From Mesorhizobium loti R88b (lineage in GTDB: Bacteria; Pseudomonadota; Alphaproteobacteria; Rhizobiales; Rhizobiaceae): a DNA stretch of 64,000 bases. Location of the stretch: contig NZ_CP033367.1 in the NCBI RefSeq assembly GCF_013170845.1, positions 4,465,001 to 4,529,000 of the forward strand, read 5' to 3'. Shown here in pieces: positions 17,825 through 26,480 of the stretch. A model generated the notes under the pieces. The model saw only the letters and a program-made list of their open reading frames with translations. It was not told where the DNA came from and searched no databases. Position 1 is the first letter of the stretch. Each line of letters starts with the position of its first letter. The translations under genes were made by a program, and so were the position numbers.

Positions 17825-18646
17825 TCAGCGTTTCAGGTGGATGGTGATCCGGCGCTCGATCCATTCGACGCCATGGCGCAGCAACTCGACCATGACAAGG
17901 TAGACCAGAGCGACCCAGATATAGGCCTGGATGTCGAACGAGTTGGCGAAAGCGAGCTTTGCATTGCCCATCAGATCATAGACAGTGATGATGGCAACGA
18001 TGGCGGACGCCTTGATCATCAGGATCAGTTCGTTGCCATAAGGCCGCAAGGCGACAATCAACGCCTGCGGCAGGACGATCTTGCGCAGCGTCTGCAATTT
18101 GTGCAGGCCAAGCGAGGCAGCGCCTTCCCATTGGCCCCTTGATACGCTCTCGATAGCGCCGCGCAGGATCTCCGCCTGGTAGGCGGCGGTGTTGAGCGCA
18201 AAGGCGAAGACGCCACAGTTGAAAGCGTCTTTGAAAAAATCCCAGAGCCCGATCATCTGGAGCTCCGGCCGGAACGAACCCAGCCCGTAATAGACCAGGA
18301 ACGTCTGAACCAGCAGCGGCGTGCCCCGGAAGAAATAGACGTAGCAATAGGCAAGGCCGGACAGGATACCGTTTCTGGACATGCGCCCATAGGCAACAGG
18401 CACTGACAAGGCGGCGCCAAGCACCATCGAAATGGCCACCAGCGACAGGGTGACCCTCAGCCCCTGCAGATAGGCTGGCGCATATTTGGCGAAGAAGGCA
18501 GCATTCCAGGCAAAGAAGAGGTAGCTGACGATGCCAAGGCCAAAGGCTATCCAAACACCGACCAGCGCATAGCCGACGATGCGCCTGCGCGGCCAGCCGC
18601 GCAGCTGCGGCGGTGGCGGTTCAACCATGGCGGCCGTGGCGCTCAT
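17825..18646 (-). CDS. Polar amino acid ABC transporter permease (HisM-like)
   Basis: 273 residues with five or six transmembrane helices. The HEG-type permease loop reads GAIESVSRGQWEGAASLGL near residues 170-190, the contact site for the ATPase; the family's TVFRGTPLLVQ block is present as YFFRGTPLLVQTFLVYYGL. Its start overlaps the stop of the partner permease by 4 bases, so both are translated together. This belongs to the His/Glu/Gln/Arg/opine group; exact substrate not readable. Confidence 0.9.
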   Translation of the reverse strand: MSATAAMVEPPPPQLRGWPRRRIVGYALVGVWIAFGLGIVSYLFFAWNAAFFAKYAPAYLQGLRVTLSLVAISMVLGAALSVPVAYGRMSRNGILSGLAYCYVYFFRGTPLLVQTFLVYYGLGSFRPELQMIGLWDFFKDAFNCGVFAFALNTAAYQAEILRGAIESVSRGQWEGAASLGLHKLQTLRKIVLPQALIVALRPYGNELILMIKASAIVAIITVYDLMGNAKLAFANSFDIQAYIWVALVYLVMVELLRHGVEWIERRITIHLKR

Positions 18647-19362
18647 CGTTGCGCCTCACGTCGGCCGAGCGAGCGTAAGATGGCGCTGGTGGCGAAAGAC
18701 GACACGACTGCCAGGCAGAGAAAGACCAGCGCCGCCACGCCGTAAAACAGGAAGGAATGCTTGGTCACGCGAGCGGCCACGCCGGCGTTGCGCAAGGTCT
18801 CGGCGAGACCGACGACCGACACCAGCGAGGTGTCCTTCAACAGGCTGAGCCAGCAATTCTCCAGGCCGGGGAAGGCGATCCGTAACAACTGCGGCAGGAT
18901 CACCTTGCGCATTGTCAGCCAGTACGAAAGACCGATGGCGTAGCCGCCTTCGTACTGGCCTTTCGGTATGGCGCGGAATGCCGAAAGGAAAACCTCGCTG
19001 GCATAGGACGAAAAGATCAGCGAGAGCACTATCATGCCCGCAACGAAGCTGTTGACGTCGATTGTCGCGTCTGGCCAGAAAAATCTGACGAGATGCTGCA
19101 GCAGGATCGGCATGCCGAAGAAAAACAGGAAAAGTGTCACCAACTCCGGCAGGCCACGGAAGACCGTGGTGTAGATGTTGGCGGCGAGGCGCAGCGAGGG
19201 CTCTTCAGACTGCTTGGCCAGCGCGATAAAAAAGCCGATCGCCAAACCAATGGGGAGCGTCGCCAGCGCAAGCAGGACCGTTACTACGACACCATACGCA
19301 ATATCATCACTCCAGCCATCAGGTCCCCAACTGAGCAGTGTCCATATGCTTTGGGCTGGCAT
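18643..19362 (-). CDS. Polar amino acid ABC transporter permease (HisQ-like)
   Basis: 239 residues with five or six transmembrane helices. Motifs are TVFRGLPELVTLFLFFFG near 90 and FRAIPKGQYEGGYAIGL, the EAA-like loop. It is the second permease of the importer, translationally coupled to the next gene. The binding-protein gene lies 78 bases upstream, separated by a strong hairpin. No ATPase gene lies on either side within the window, so the importer must borrow one or be encoded in two places. Confidence 0.9.
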   Translation of the reverse strand: MPAQSIWTLLSWGPDGWSDDIAYGVVVTVLLALATLPIGLAIGFFIALAKQSEEPSLRLAANIYTTVFRGLPELVTLFLFFFGMPILLQHLVRFFWPDATIDVNSFVAGMIVLSLIFSSYASEVFLSAFRAIPKGQYEGGYAIGLSYWLTMRKVILPQLLRIAFPGLENCWLSLLKDTSLVSVVGLAETLRNAGVAARVTKHSFLFYGVAALVFLCLAVVSSFATSAILRSLGRREAQR

Positions 19363-19401
19363 TGACGAATCTTATCTCCAGAGCTTTCCGAGACGAATAG
19401 A

Positions 19402-19432
19402 AAGACGGCGGGAATTACCCCGCCGTCTTGAC
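19402..19432 (-). terminator. Hairpin between binding-protein and permease genes
   Basis: AAGACGGCGGG (19402-19412) pairs perfectly with CCCGCCGTCTT (19419-19429) across a 6-base loop; on the minus strand the stem is followed by TTTCT. It sits right after the stop of the solute-binding gene. In amino acid ABC operons such a hairpin usually stops most transcripts or shields the abundant binding-protein message, with limited read-through to the permeases. Confidence 0.75.
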
Positions 19433-19440
19433 CATATTGA

Positions 19441-20226
19441 TCAGGAATCGCCACCGTAGACGTCGAACTTGAAGTACTTGTCGTTGATTTCCTTGTATTT
19501 TCCATTGGCGCGGATGGCGTCGATGGCCGAGTTGAGCTGATTGACCAGATCCGTCTCACCTTTGCGCACCGCGATGCCGGCACCGGGTCCGAAGATCTCG
19601 ACAGGCTGCGGCGACGGCTGGCCGAGAATCTTGCAGCAGGCACCATCAGGTGAGTCCAGCCACTGCTGCAGCACGACGATATCGTCCTCGATGGCGTCGA
19701 GACGTCCATTGGCAAGATCTGCCTGCTCCTCGGGGCTGCTCGGATAGCCCTTCACGGTGCTGTCGGTGTAGGTCTTCGAGGCATAGTTGAAATGGGTGGT
19801 CGTCGTGGCGACGCCGACGGTCTTGCCGGCGAGATCCGCCTTGGTCACGCCCTTCAGCGTCGAGTCTTTCGGCACGGCAAGCGCCGAAGGCGTGTTATAG
19901 TATTTGTGCGAGAAGTCGACCTTCTCCTTGCGCTCCGGCGTAATCGACATCGAGGCGACGATGGCGTCGAACTTGCCGGCCTGAAGCGCCGGGATGATGC
20001 CGTCCCAATCCTGGGCGACGAAGGTGCACTTGACCTTCATCTGATCGCAAAGCGCCTGGGCGATGTCGATGTCGAAGCCGACGAGCTTGCCGTCGGAGGT
20101 CAGGTTATTGAAAGGGGGGTAGGCGCCTTCGGTGCCGATCCGCAGGGTCTTTTCCTGGGCCTGGGCTACGCCGAGCGTCAGCAGCGCAGCCGATGCGGCG
20201 AGCGCGATACGCAGTGCAATACGCAT
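19441..20226 (-). CDS. Polar amino acid ABC transporter substrate-binding protein
   Basis: 261 residues. The signal peptide MRIALRIALAASAALLTLG is cut near AQA-QEK. The family 3 binding-protein fold shows LRIGTEGAYPPFN, VGFDIDIAQALCDQM, DWDGIIPALQAGKFD and MSITPERKEKVDFS; the DIDIAQAL and R-binding (SITPER) positions match lysine/arginine/ornithine/histidine binders. The ATG at 20226 has AGAGAGGA upstream, and longer frames would bury the signal peptide. Likely binds a basic amino acid or opine; inference only. Confidence 0.92.
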   Translation of the reverse strand: MRIALRIALAASAALLTLGVAQAQEKTLRIGTEGAYPPFNNLTSDGKLVGFDIDIAQALCDQMKVKCTFVAQDWDGIIPALQAGKFDAIVASMSITPERKEKVDFSHKYYNTPSALAVPKDSTLKGVTKADLAGKTVGVATTTTHFNYASKTYTDSTVKGYPSSPEEQADLANGRLDAIEDDIVVLQQWLDSPDGACCKILGQPSPQPVEIFGPGAGIAVRKGETDLVNQLNSAIDAIRANGKYKEINDKYFKFDVYGGDS

Positions 20227-20384
20227 GATAGTCCTCTCTTTATGGTCCCGGCCGTCGTTCCGAAACGGCTCTGTGGGGCGGTGCTTTTGACCGCCCGCTG
20301 GCGCGATACTCCCACTCTTTCCAAGAAAAAAGCAACTGCAAAACCACCAAAATCGGTAATGGGGTTCTGCCGTTACGTTACATC

Positions 20385-20894
20385 TCAAGCAACGAGGCCG
20401 GTCGTACGCTCGATGAAGTCGACTATGGATTTTGCATCGTCAAGGTCGAATACCGGCAGGCTGTTGTCCGCGGCGGCGAAATCCGCGGCAACTGCGACAA
20501 TATTGGGATCATCAGCCGATAGCGGTGTCCGGTCCTTGGCTTCCAGGCGCCTGGTTTCGATCTTGCGGTGGGACTCGCGCTTGTAGCCCTCCACCAGCAC
20601 GATGTCGCAAGGGGCGAGCCGCGAGAGGACCTCGTCCAGAGGCGGCTCATCCTCGCCGCGCAATTCGTGCATCAGCGCCCAGCGATTGCCGGACACGATC
20701 GCGACCTCGGTGGCGCCGGCCTGGCGATGGCGGAAGCTGTCCGCGCCCGGCTTGTCGATGTCGAAATCATGATGGGCATGTTTGACCGTCGAGACCTTCC
20801 AGCCGCGCCGCACAAGCTCGGCGACCAGCTTTTCGGTCAGTGTGGTCTTGCCAGAGTTTTTCCAGCCGGTGATGCCGAAGACGCGTCTGTTCAT
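20385..20894 (-). CDS. mobB: Molybdopterin-guanine dinucleotide biosynthesis protein B
   Basis: 169 residues. The GTP-binding P-loop is GWKNSGKTT at residues 10-18, followed by STVKHAHHDFDIDKPGADSFRHRQAGA, the MobB signature, and a VLVEGYKRE strand. MobB assists MobA in attaching GMP to molybdopterin. Its ATG overlaps the mobA stop by 4 bases, so translation is coupled. It ends 158 bases before the binding-protein gene downstream. Confidence 0.95.
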   Translation of the reverse strand: MNRRVFGITGWKNSGKTTLTEKLVAELVRRGWKVSTVKHAHHDFDIDKPGADSFRHRQAGATEVAIVSGNRWALMHELRGEDEPPLDEVLSRLAPCDIVLVEGYKRESHRKIETRRLEAKDRTPLSADDPNIVAVAADFAAADNSLPVFDLDDAKSIVDFIERTTGLVA

Positions 20895-21517
20895 GCCGTC
20901 ATGCTTTGCAACAGGCGCTGGGCCTCGGCAAGATCGTCCGGCACATTGATGTTGAAGAAAGGATCGAGCCCCGCGGATCGCAGGACCGGGAATTCCACCT
21001 CGACATGGCCGTGGCGCTCGATGAAGGCCGACACCCGCCTGTTGTCCTCATCGACCAGGAAATGCCGCAAGGCGTCACGGCATCCAACCGGCCACAGCGC
21101 GAAGGTCGGATGCCGCCAGCCGGCCGACGATGCGACGGCGATCGAATCGGAATGTCGGCCGGCCGCCGCCGCCAGACGGTCGACGAGATCAAGCGGCAGG
21201 AAAGGCGTGTCGCCGGCAGCGGTGACGATCGCCTTGCAAGGCGTATTGGCAACGGCCCATTCGAGGCCTGTGAGAATTCCGGCGAGCGGTCCGGCAAAGC
21301 CCTCGATGGTGTCGGCAAGCACCGGCAGTCCAAAACGGGAAAAACGGGCCGGGTCGCCATTGGCGCTGAGCGCCACGGTTTCAAGCTGCGGGCCAAAGCG
21401 CGACAAGACCTGGTCAAGCACGCAGCCGTCGCCGAGCGGCAACAGGCTCTTGTCGCCACCACCCATCCGCCTCGACTGGCCGCCGGCCAGAATGATCCCT
21501 GAGATGTCTCGATTCAT
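20891..21517 (-). CDS. mobA: Molybdenum cofactor guanylyltransferase
   Basis: 208 residues. The nucleotide-binding start IILAGGQSRRMGGGDK (residues 8-23) is diagnostic, followed by GPLAGILTGLEWA and the metal-binding AAGDTPFLP. MobA transfers GMP from GTP to Mo-molybdopterin to give the bis-MGD cofactor of the DMSO-reductase family. It is the first gene of a mobA-mobB pair. moaA for an earlier step lies about 2.2 kb further upstream on the same strand. Confidence 0.95.
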   Translation of the reverse strand: MNRDISGIILAGGQSRRMGGGDKSLLPLGDGCVLDQVLSRFGPQLETVALSANGDPARFSRFGLPVLADTIEGFAGPLAGILTGLEWAVANTPCKAIVTAAGDTPFLPLDLVDRLAAAAGRHSDSIAVASSAGWRHPTFALWPVGCRDALRHFLVDEDNRRVSAFIERHGHVEVEFPVLRSAGLDPFFNINVPDDLAEAQRLLQSMTA

Positions 21518-21576
21518 GCCATCCAGGCTCTACGCCGGCCGCTGGAAATCGCAAGCAACTTCCCAGTTCCCGTTTC

Positions 21577-22497
21577 CTAGATTCCATCCGGCGCCATGGC
21601 CGGTCCGGTGCTCTCGGCGACGATCCGCCTCCGGCCGACCACCCGTTCGCGATAAAGCGTATAGAGACCCGAGCCGACGACTATTGCTGCACCGACGATC
21701 ATCGGCATGTCGGGGAAATCACCGAAGACGATCAAGCCAAGCAGGATGGACCAGAGCAGCGCCGTGTAGCGGTACGGCGCGATGAAGGAGATTTCGCCCG
21801 AGCGCATCGCCATGATGATGGTTTGATAACCGATGAGCACGAGCACGGCGGCCAGCGCCAGCAGCGCCGTGCTTCTGCTGGTCATCGGCATCCAGCCGCC
21901 CATCGGCGACAACAGCACCGCGCCGACGATGGTCATTGCCAGTGCGGTGGCGGTCGAGACCAGCATTGTCGGTATGGCTTGAGGGATGCGCTTGGTGGCG
22001 AGATCACGCACGGTGCAGCATGCGACGCTGGCCAGCGCCCAAAGGGAATAGATGCTGAAGCCGTCAAAGCCCGGCCGCACGATGACCAGTACACCGACAA
22101 AACCGACAGCGATCGCCAGCCAGCGCCGCCAACCGACCGCTTCGCCGAAAAACAGCGCGGCGCCCATCGTTACCGCCAGCGGCAGCGCCTGAAGGACGGC
22201 CGAGACACTGCCGATCGGCAAATGGGCAAGCGCCACGAGAAATGACACCGTGCCGCCAGCCTCGCCCAGGACACGGATTGCCACCAGCGGCTGCAGCATC
22301 AGGCGCGGGCGCACAAGCGCGCCACGTTGCCAGGCAAGCAGACCGACGAAGAGCGAGGCAAATGCCCCTCTGATCAGCATGACCTGCGCCATGTTCATCG
22401 ATTGCGAAGAATATTTGGTGATGGCGTCGTTGAGCGTGAAGCCAACCATCGCCACCATCATGAACAACGCGCCGCGAAGATTTGGAGAAAGGGGCAA
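21577..22497 (-). CDS. DMT-superfamily (EamA) membrane transporter
   Basis: About 306 residues with ten transmembrane helices in two EamA repeats (about 15-140 and 155-290). Motifs are TLNDAITKYSSQ after helix 1 and the repeat-end VGVLVIVRPG; the C-terminus is Arg-rich. A TTG at 22497 (LPLSPNLRGALFMM) is taken as start because it gives the usual short N-terminus; a longer frame to 22560 would add a Cys-rich stretch unlike the family. Such proteins export metabolites or amino acids; substrate unknown. Confidence 0.82.
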   Translation of the reverse strand: MPLSPNLRGALFMMVAMVGFTLNDAITKYSSQSMNMAQVMLIRGAFASLFVGLLAWQRGALVRPRLMLQPLVAIRVLGEAGGTVSFLVALAHLPIGSVSAVLQALPLAVTMGAALFFGEAVGWRRWLAIAVGFVGVLVIVRPGFDGFSIYSLWALASVACCTVRDLATKRIPQAIPTMLVSTATALAMTIVGAVLLSPMGGWMPMTSRSTALLALAAVLVLIGYQTIIMAMRSGEISFIAPYRYTALLWSILLGLIVFGDFPDMPMIVGAAIVVGSGLYTLYRERVVGRRRIVAESTGPAMAPDGI

Positions 22498-22675
22498 GAC
22501 ATCTACCGATTGCCTGGGCAAGCAAGCCTGTAACAGCCCGCCACAAAACAGCAATGGCAAAGGGCTGGGCCAGGCGGGTATTCAATCCCGCTGGTGCGAA
22601 ATCAATCCTGGATCAGCCACGAATCCTGTCGGAAGGCGGCATCGCCTCCCGAAAGCTATCCGGCAGCAACGATGT

Positions 22676-23035
22676 CTACTTCTTCGGCGTCAGCACCTCG
22701 GTGCCGTTGCCGTCCTTGCCGGCGATCGTCCACAGGCCGTGCAGCGACCCGTCTTCCCCGACCTTGTAGACGACGAGGCCGATATCCTTGCCCATGACGT
22801 AGCCGGCGGAAAAGGCGTCGTCGTTGCGCATGCAGATGCCGTCAGAGGATGAGCCGCCGGTCTCCCAATGGATCGTGCAGGTAGTCTCGCTGGTCAGTGT
22901 AATGGTGGCTTCGCCATCATATTTCGAGCCGTCGAAGTTGGTGCCGGCAACGGTATAGGTGCCGCCGATCGACTGGGCCGCCGCGGGCAGGGCCGTGAAG
23001 CCAAGCAACGCAAGAGAAAGAATGAGTTTGCGCAT
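22676..23035 (-). CDS. Small secreted protein of unknown function
   Basis: 119 residues. A clean signal peptide (MRKLILSLALLGFTALPAAA) precedes a compact beta-rich domain with two cysteines (TTCTIHW and GICMRND) likely forming a disulfide. Recurring GTYTVAGTNFDGSKYDGEA and ITLTSETTCTIHWETG strands suggest a small beta-sandwich found in several rhizobia, sometimes labelled fibronectin-binding-like; there is no evidence here for that activity. The neighbour at 23156-23629 is another secreted orphan. Confidence 0.75.
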   Translation of the reverse strand: MRKLILSLALLGFTALPAAAQSIGGTYTVAGTNFDGSKYDGEATITLTSETTCTIHWETGGSSSDGICMRNDDAFSAGYVMGKDIGLVVYKVGEDGSLHGLWTIAGKDGNGTEVLTPKK

Positions 23036-23155
23036 GACGTGTTCCCCCTGTGAGCGATGAGCCGCTTCCGGGCGAAGGCTAGGCCGGAACAGGCTAGCCG
23101 TAAATCCGACGGCGGTTCGCGCACAACACTTTTTCTGGGGTGTGATCCGAAATAC

Positions 23156-23629
23156 TCACTGTCCCTTGAGGCTGCCGGCAATGGCGCCGACCAGCGGATC
23201 GTATTTCGACTTGAGATCAGGCGGGTAGTCGATCCAGACCGTGCGGATGACGCCATCCCAGCCAAACAGGCGCCGCTCATAAAAGATCTTTCCATCCTTC
23301 ATGCCCGATAGCACCGCCCAGTTCTTACCGATCTTGCTGTAGGTGACCGTGTAGCCAGGTTCCTTGCTCGCCTTCTCGTCGGCGACAAAGCCTTTCGGCG
23401 TGTCGTCGTCGACGTTGAGGATGCCCGAGCAGGTCAGGCTGGCGCCATCAGCGCTCAGCCACACCTGTCCGTCGCCATTTTCCGGCTCGGGCTGACGATC
23501 GGTGAAGATCTCGTCGGGAAAGGTGCAAACGGTGCCGAATCGCTCGTTCACATAGGTGGAGGGCGCTGCGAATGCGCTGCTTCCTGCAATCGCCGCGAGA
23601 GCCGCCATTGTCATAGAAACCCGCCGCAT
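23156..23629 (-). CDS. Secreted protein of unknown function
   Basis: 157 residues starting MRRVSMTMAALAAIAGSSAFA, a signal peptide. The ATG at 23629 is used since TGAGGCA lies at the right distance; a TTG at 23641 would add four residues. The mature part has ERFGTVCTFPDE near the start, a second Cys in LTCSG, and WAVLSGMKDGKIFYERR with IRTVWIDYP near the end. This pattern is common in Rhizobiales hypothetical proteins; no function known to me. It lies 56 bases from the moaA stop on the same strand. Confidence 0.75.
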   Translation of the reverse strand: MRRVSMTMAALAAIAGSSAFAAPSTYVNERFGTVCTFPDEIFTDRQPEPENGDGQVWLSADGASLTCSGILNVDDDTPKGFVADEKASKEPGYTVTYSKIGKNWAVLSGMKDGKIFYERRLFGWDGVIRTVWIDYPPDLKSKYDPLVGAIAGSLKGQ

Positions 23630-23685
23630 GTGTTGCCTCAAAATCGATGATCGAAAGGCAATCCTTGCACAGATCGGCGGGAAGG

Positions 23686-24681
23686 TCAGCCGCCCGTCAC
23701 ACTCATGTGCCGGGACACCGACGGTCGGCTGGTGCGGCGGTCGATGATGAAGTCATGACCTTTCGGCTTGCGGCCGATCGCCTCGTCGATCGCGTCGGCG
23801 ACAAGTTCATTACCCTCGGATGCGCGCAACGGTGAACGCAGGTCTGCCGCATCTTCCTGTCCGAGGCACATATAGAGCGTGCCGGTGCAGGTCAGCCGGA
23901 CGCGGTTGCAGCTTTCGCAGAAATTATGCGTCATCGGCGTGATGAAGCCGAGCTTGCCGCCGGTCTCGGCGACGTGGACATAGCGGGCCGGGCCGCCTGT
24001 CTTGAAGGGGATGTCAGTCAGCGTGAACTGGCGCTCCAGCGAGGCGCGCAGCAGCGACAGCGGCAGATACTGGTCGGTGCGGTCAGCGTCGATCTCGCCC
24101 ATCGGCATGGTCTCGATGACGGTCAGGTCCATGCCGCGGCCATGCGCCCAGCGCATCATGTCGGGCAGTTCGGCGTCGTTGAAGTCCTTCAGCGCCACCG
24201 CGTTGAGCTTGACCTTCAGCCCGGCCGCCTGCGCCGCATCAATGCCCGCCATGACCTTGTCGAGATGGCCCCAGCGGGTGATCTTGTGGAACTTGTCGGC
24301 GTCGAGCGTGTCGAGCGACACGTTGATGCGCCTGACGCCGCAATCGGCGAGTTCAGCGGCGAAACGCGACAGCTGCGAACCGTTGGTGGTCAGCGTCAGT
24401 TCTTCCAGCGCGCCGCTTGCGAGATGGCGAGACAGCTGGCGCACCAGATGCATGATGTTCTTGCGCACCAGCGGCTCACCGCCGGTGAGACGCAGCCTTC
24501 TGACGCCCTTTTCGATGAAGACAGTGCAGAGCCGGTCCAGCTCTTCCAGCGACAACAGGTCCTTCTTCGGCAGGAAGGTCATGTCCTCGGCCATGCAATA
24601 GGTGCATCGGAAATCGCAGCGGTCGGTGACCGACACGCGGAGGTAATTGATCGTGCGACCGAAGGGGTCGATCATGTCCAT
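23686..24681 (-). CDS. moaA: GTP 3',8-cyclase
   Basis: 331 residues. A radical SAM enzyme that begins molybdopterin synthesis by converting GTP to 3',8-cH2GTP. The SAM cluster cysteines are Cys22, Cys26 and Cys29 (RCDFRCTYC); a second cluster is formed by cysteines in [23 protein letters not shown] lies at about 66-69. The C-terminus ends in Gly-Gly, required for activation in MoaA. Its partner moaC is not in the window, but mobA/mobB are 2.2 kb downstream. Confidence 0.97.
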   Translation of the reverse strand: MDMIDPFGRTINYLRVSVTDRCDFRCTYCMAEDMTFLPKKDLLSLEELDRLCTVFIEKGVRRLRLTGGEPLVRKNIMHLVRQLSRHLASGALEELTLTTNGSQLSRFAAELADCGVRRINVSLDTLDADKFHKITRWGHLDKVMAGIDAAQAAGLKVKLNAVALKDFNDAELPDMMRWAHGRGMDLTVIETMPMGEIDADRTDQYLPLSLLRASLERQFTLTDIPFKTGGPARYVHVAETGGKLGFITPMTHNFCESCNRVRLTCTGTLYMCLGQEDAADLRSPLRASEGNELVADAIDEAIGRKPKGHDFIIDRRTSRPSVSRHMSVTGG

Positions 24682-24865
24682 GCTTCAAGCGTTTCCCGTG
24701 GCCGCGAGCGGCGTCGTTATATACTGCTATGTGATACGAAGCGGCCGGCCATTCAAGATACCGCTTCTCGATCTTTGGTAACATCCCCGGGCCGACATCG
24801 CATGTCGGCTCATCTCAAACAGTCTTTTCCGCACTGGCGAAGCAGCGTAGGGAAGGGTGGATGAT

Positions 24866-25234
24866 ATGGGATCGACCAGCATGACCGCGCCGAAGGAACT
24901 CAGGGTCTCCAAGGACCGCAAACTGCTGTCGGTCACCTTTCCCAACCACCAGCCATTCGAATTGCCGGCGGAACTCTTGCGCGTTGCCTCGCCATCGGCC
25001 GAGGTGCAGGGTCATTCGCCCGAGCAGCGGGTGACGGTTCCCGGCAAGCGCAATGTGGCCATCCTGAAGATCGAGCCGGTCGGCAACTATGCGGTGCGCA
25101 TCACCTTCGATGATTTCCACGACACCGGCATCTTCACCTGGAATTATCTGCACACGCTCGGCCACGAGAGGGATGAGCGCTGGAATGCCTATCTGGCGGA
25201 GCTTGAGGAAAAAGGCTTGAGCCGCGATCGCTAA
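24866..25234 (+). CDS. DUF971 domain-containing protein
   Basis: 122 residues. DUF971 resembles the small N-terminal domain of gamma-butyrobetaine hydroxylases: LSVTFPNHQPFELPAELLR, then VAILKIEPVGNYAVRITFDDFHDTGIFTW and LHTLGHERDERWNAYL. Stand-alone copies occur near Fe-S or Moco genes; here it diverges from moaA with 184 bases between. The ATG at 24866 has GGAAGG nine bases upstream, preferred to a GTG at 24857. Confidence 0.85.
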   Translation: MGSTSMTAPKELRVSKDRKLLSVTFPNHQPFELPAELLRVASPSAEVQGHSPEQRVTVPGKRNVAILKIEPVGNYAVRITFDDFHDTGIFTWNYLHTLGHERDERWNAYLAELEEKGLSRDR

Positions 25235-25305
25235 CCTCGTGCGTCGCTGTCGTCAAAACGTCATCGATCTGGAGTAGCGCCGGCAAAGGTTCGGAGAAGG
25301 AAGAG

Positions 25306-25917
25306 ATGTCGCGCATCACGACGGTCGAACAGCTCAAAGCGCTCTATGGCGTTCCAGGCGAAGCCTCGCTGGTCAAGGAACTCGATCACGTCATTCCCGA
25401 GTATGCCGCCTTCATCGAAGCCTCGCCCTTTGTCGCACTGGCGACCAGCGGACCGGAGGGACTGGACTGTTCGCCGCGCGGCGATCTCGCCGGCTTCGTG
25501 CGTATCGTTGATCCGAAAACGCTGATGATGCCGGACCGGCGCGGCAACAACCGCGCCGATTCGCTGCGTAACATCATTAGGGATCCGCGTGTCGGCCTCT
25601 TGTTCCTGGTGCCGGGTTCCGGCACCACGCTGCGCATCAACGGGCGAGCCCATATCACCACCGATGCCGAACTTTGCGCGTCCTTCATGGTCGACGGCAA
25701 GGCGGCGCGTTCGATAACCGTTATCGATGTCGATTCGGTCTATTTCCAATGCGCCCGCGCCATTGTGCGGTCCGAGCTCTGGAACCCGGCAAGGCATGTC
25801 GACCCAAAGTCGCTGCCGACGCCCGGAAAAATCCTGGAAGTCACCAGCCGCAAGAACATCGACGGCGAGGCCTACGACAAGGAATGGCCCGAGCGAGCGA
25901 AGAAGACGATGTGGTAG
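25306..25917 (+). CDS. Pyridoxamine 5'-phosphate oxidase-family flavoprotein
   Basis: 203 residues of the split-barrel FMN-binding fold. LATSGPEGLDCSPRGDLAGFVR and MPDRRGNNRADSLRNIIRDPRVGLLFLVPG match the MSMEG_1061-type PPOX group, with Arg residues placed for FMN phosphate. The C-terminus has ALARSELW-like CARAIVRSELWNP. A strong GGAGAAGGAAGAG precedes the ATG. Role unknown, probably reduction of a small substrate with F-type or FMN cofactor. Confidence 0.88.
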   Translation: MSRITTVEQLKALYGVPGEASLVKELDHVIPEYAAFIEASPFVALATSGPEGLDCSPRGDLAGFVRIVDPKTLMMPDRRGNNRADSLRNIIRDPRVGLLFLVPGSGTTLRINGRAHITTDAELCASFMVDGKAARSITVIDVDSVYFQCARAIVRSELWNPARHVDPKSLPTPGKILEVTSRKNIDGEAYDKEWPERAKKTMW

Positions 25918-25980
25918 CTGCGTTGCAATTGAGGTGAGACCGGCCTGACCTGAATTTCAACGCACCTAGCGCACCTTAAG

Positions 25981-26433
25981 TCACGCTTCCTTCAGCACAT
26001 CATAGATCTTACGCATCTGTTCGCCGATCATGTCGCACTGTTCGGGTGTCGACTGGCTCATCGCCTTCTCGATCAACGCCATATGCACTTTCAGCGCCTG
26101 CATCAGCAGCGCCTCGCCGGCTTCGGTCAGAGCGAGCCGCAAGATGCGCTTGTCCTTCTCGTCGCCTTCGCGGCGCAGCAGGCCGCGCGTCTCCAGCTGC
26201 GGCAACAGCATGGTGATGTTGGAGCGGCCGACCAGCAGCTTGCGGGCAAGGTCGTGCTGCGACATGCCGGGATGGCGGTAGAGGTTCATCAGCACGTCGA
26301 GCTGCGCCGGCTTCAGGTCCAGCGGCGCGAGTTTCACCGCCAGCGTGCGCTCCAGCACATGGCAGGCGCGCGCCACCGCGACCCAGTTGCGAAAACGCGG
26401 GTTGTCCCAAGGTAACTCTTGTTTATTGTTCAT
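25981..26433 (-). CDS. MarR-family transcriptional regulator
   Basis: 150 residues. A winged helix-turn-helix spans about 45-105 (QLDVLMNLYRHPGMSQHDLARKLLVGRSNITMLLPQLETRGLLRR) with the KDKRILRLALTEAG wing and dimer helices at both ends. The 47-base gap to the divergent hydrolase gene contains two GTTCA-N4-TGAAC palindromes, one covering its own start codon, which predicts autorepression and control of the hydrolase. The ligand is unknown. Confidence 0.93.
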   Translation of the reverse strand: MNNKQELPWDNPRFRNWVAVARACHVLERTLAVKLAPLDLKPAQLDVLMNLYRHPGMSQHDLARKLLVGRSNITMLLPQLETRGLLRREGDEKDKRILRLALTEAGEALLMQALKVHMALIEKAMSQSTPEQCDMIGEQMRKIYDVLKEA

Positions 26434-26461
26434 CTTTGAACTATTATGTTCATGCTTGAAC
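26428..26461. promoter_or_regulatory. Tandem palindromic operator of the MarR regulator
   Basis: Two inverted repeats of the form GTTCA-N4-TGAAC, GTTCATCTTTGAAC (26428-26441) and GTTCATGCTTGAAC (26448-26461), lie 20 bases apart centre to centre, two helical turns. The first overlaps the start codon of the marR gene and the second ends 19 bases before the hydrolase start. MarR dimers bind such short palindromes. Confidence 0.7.
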
Positions 26462-26480
26462 GTATGGATGGATTCTCACT

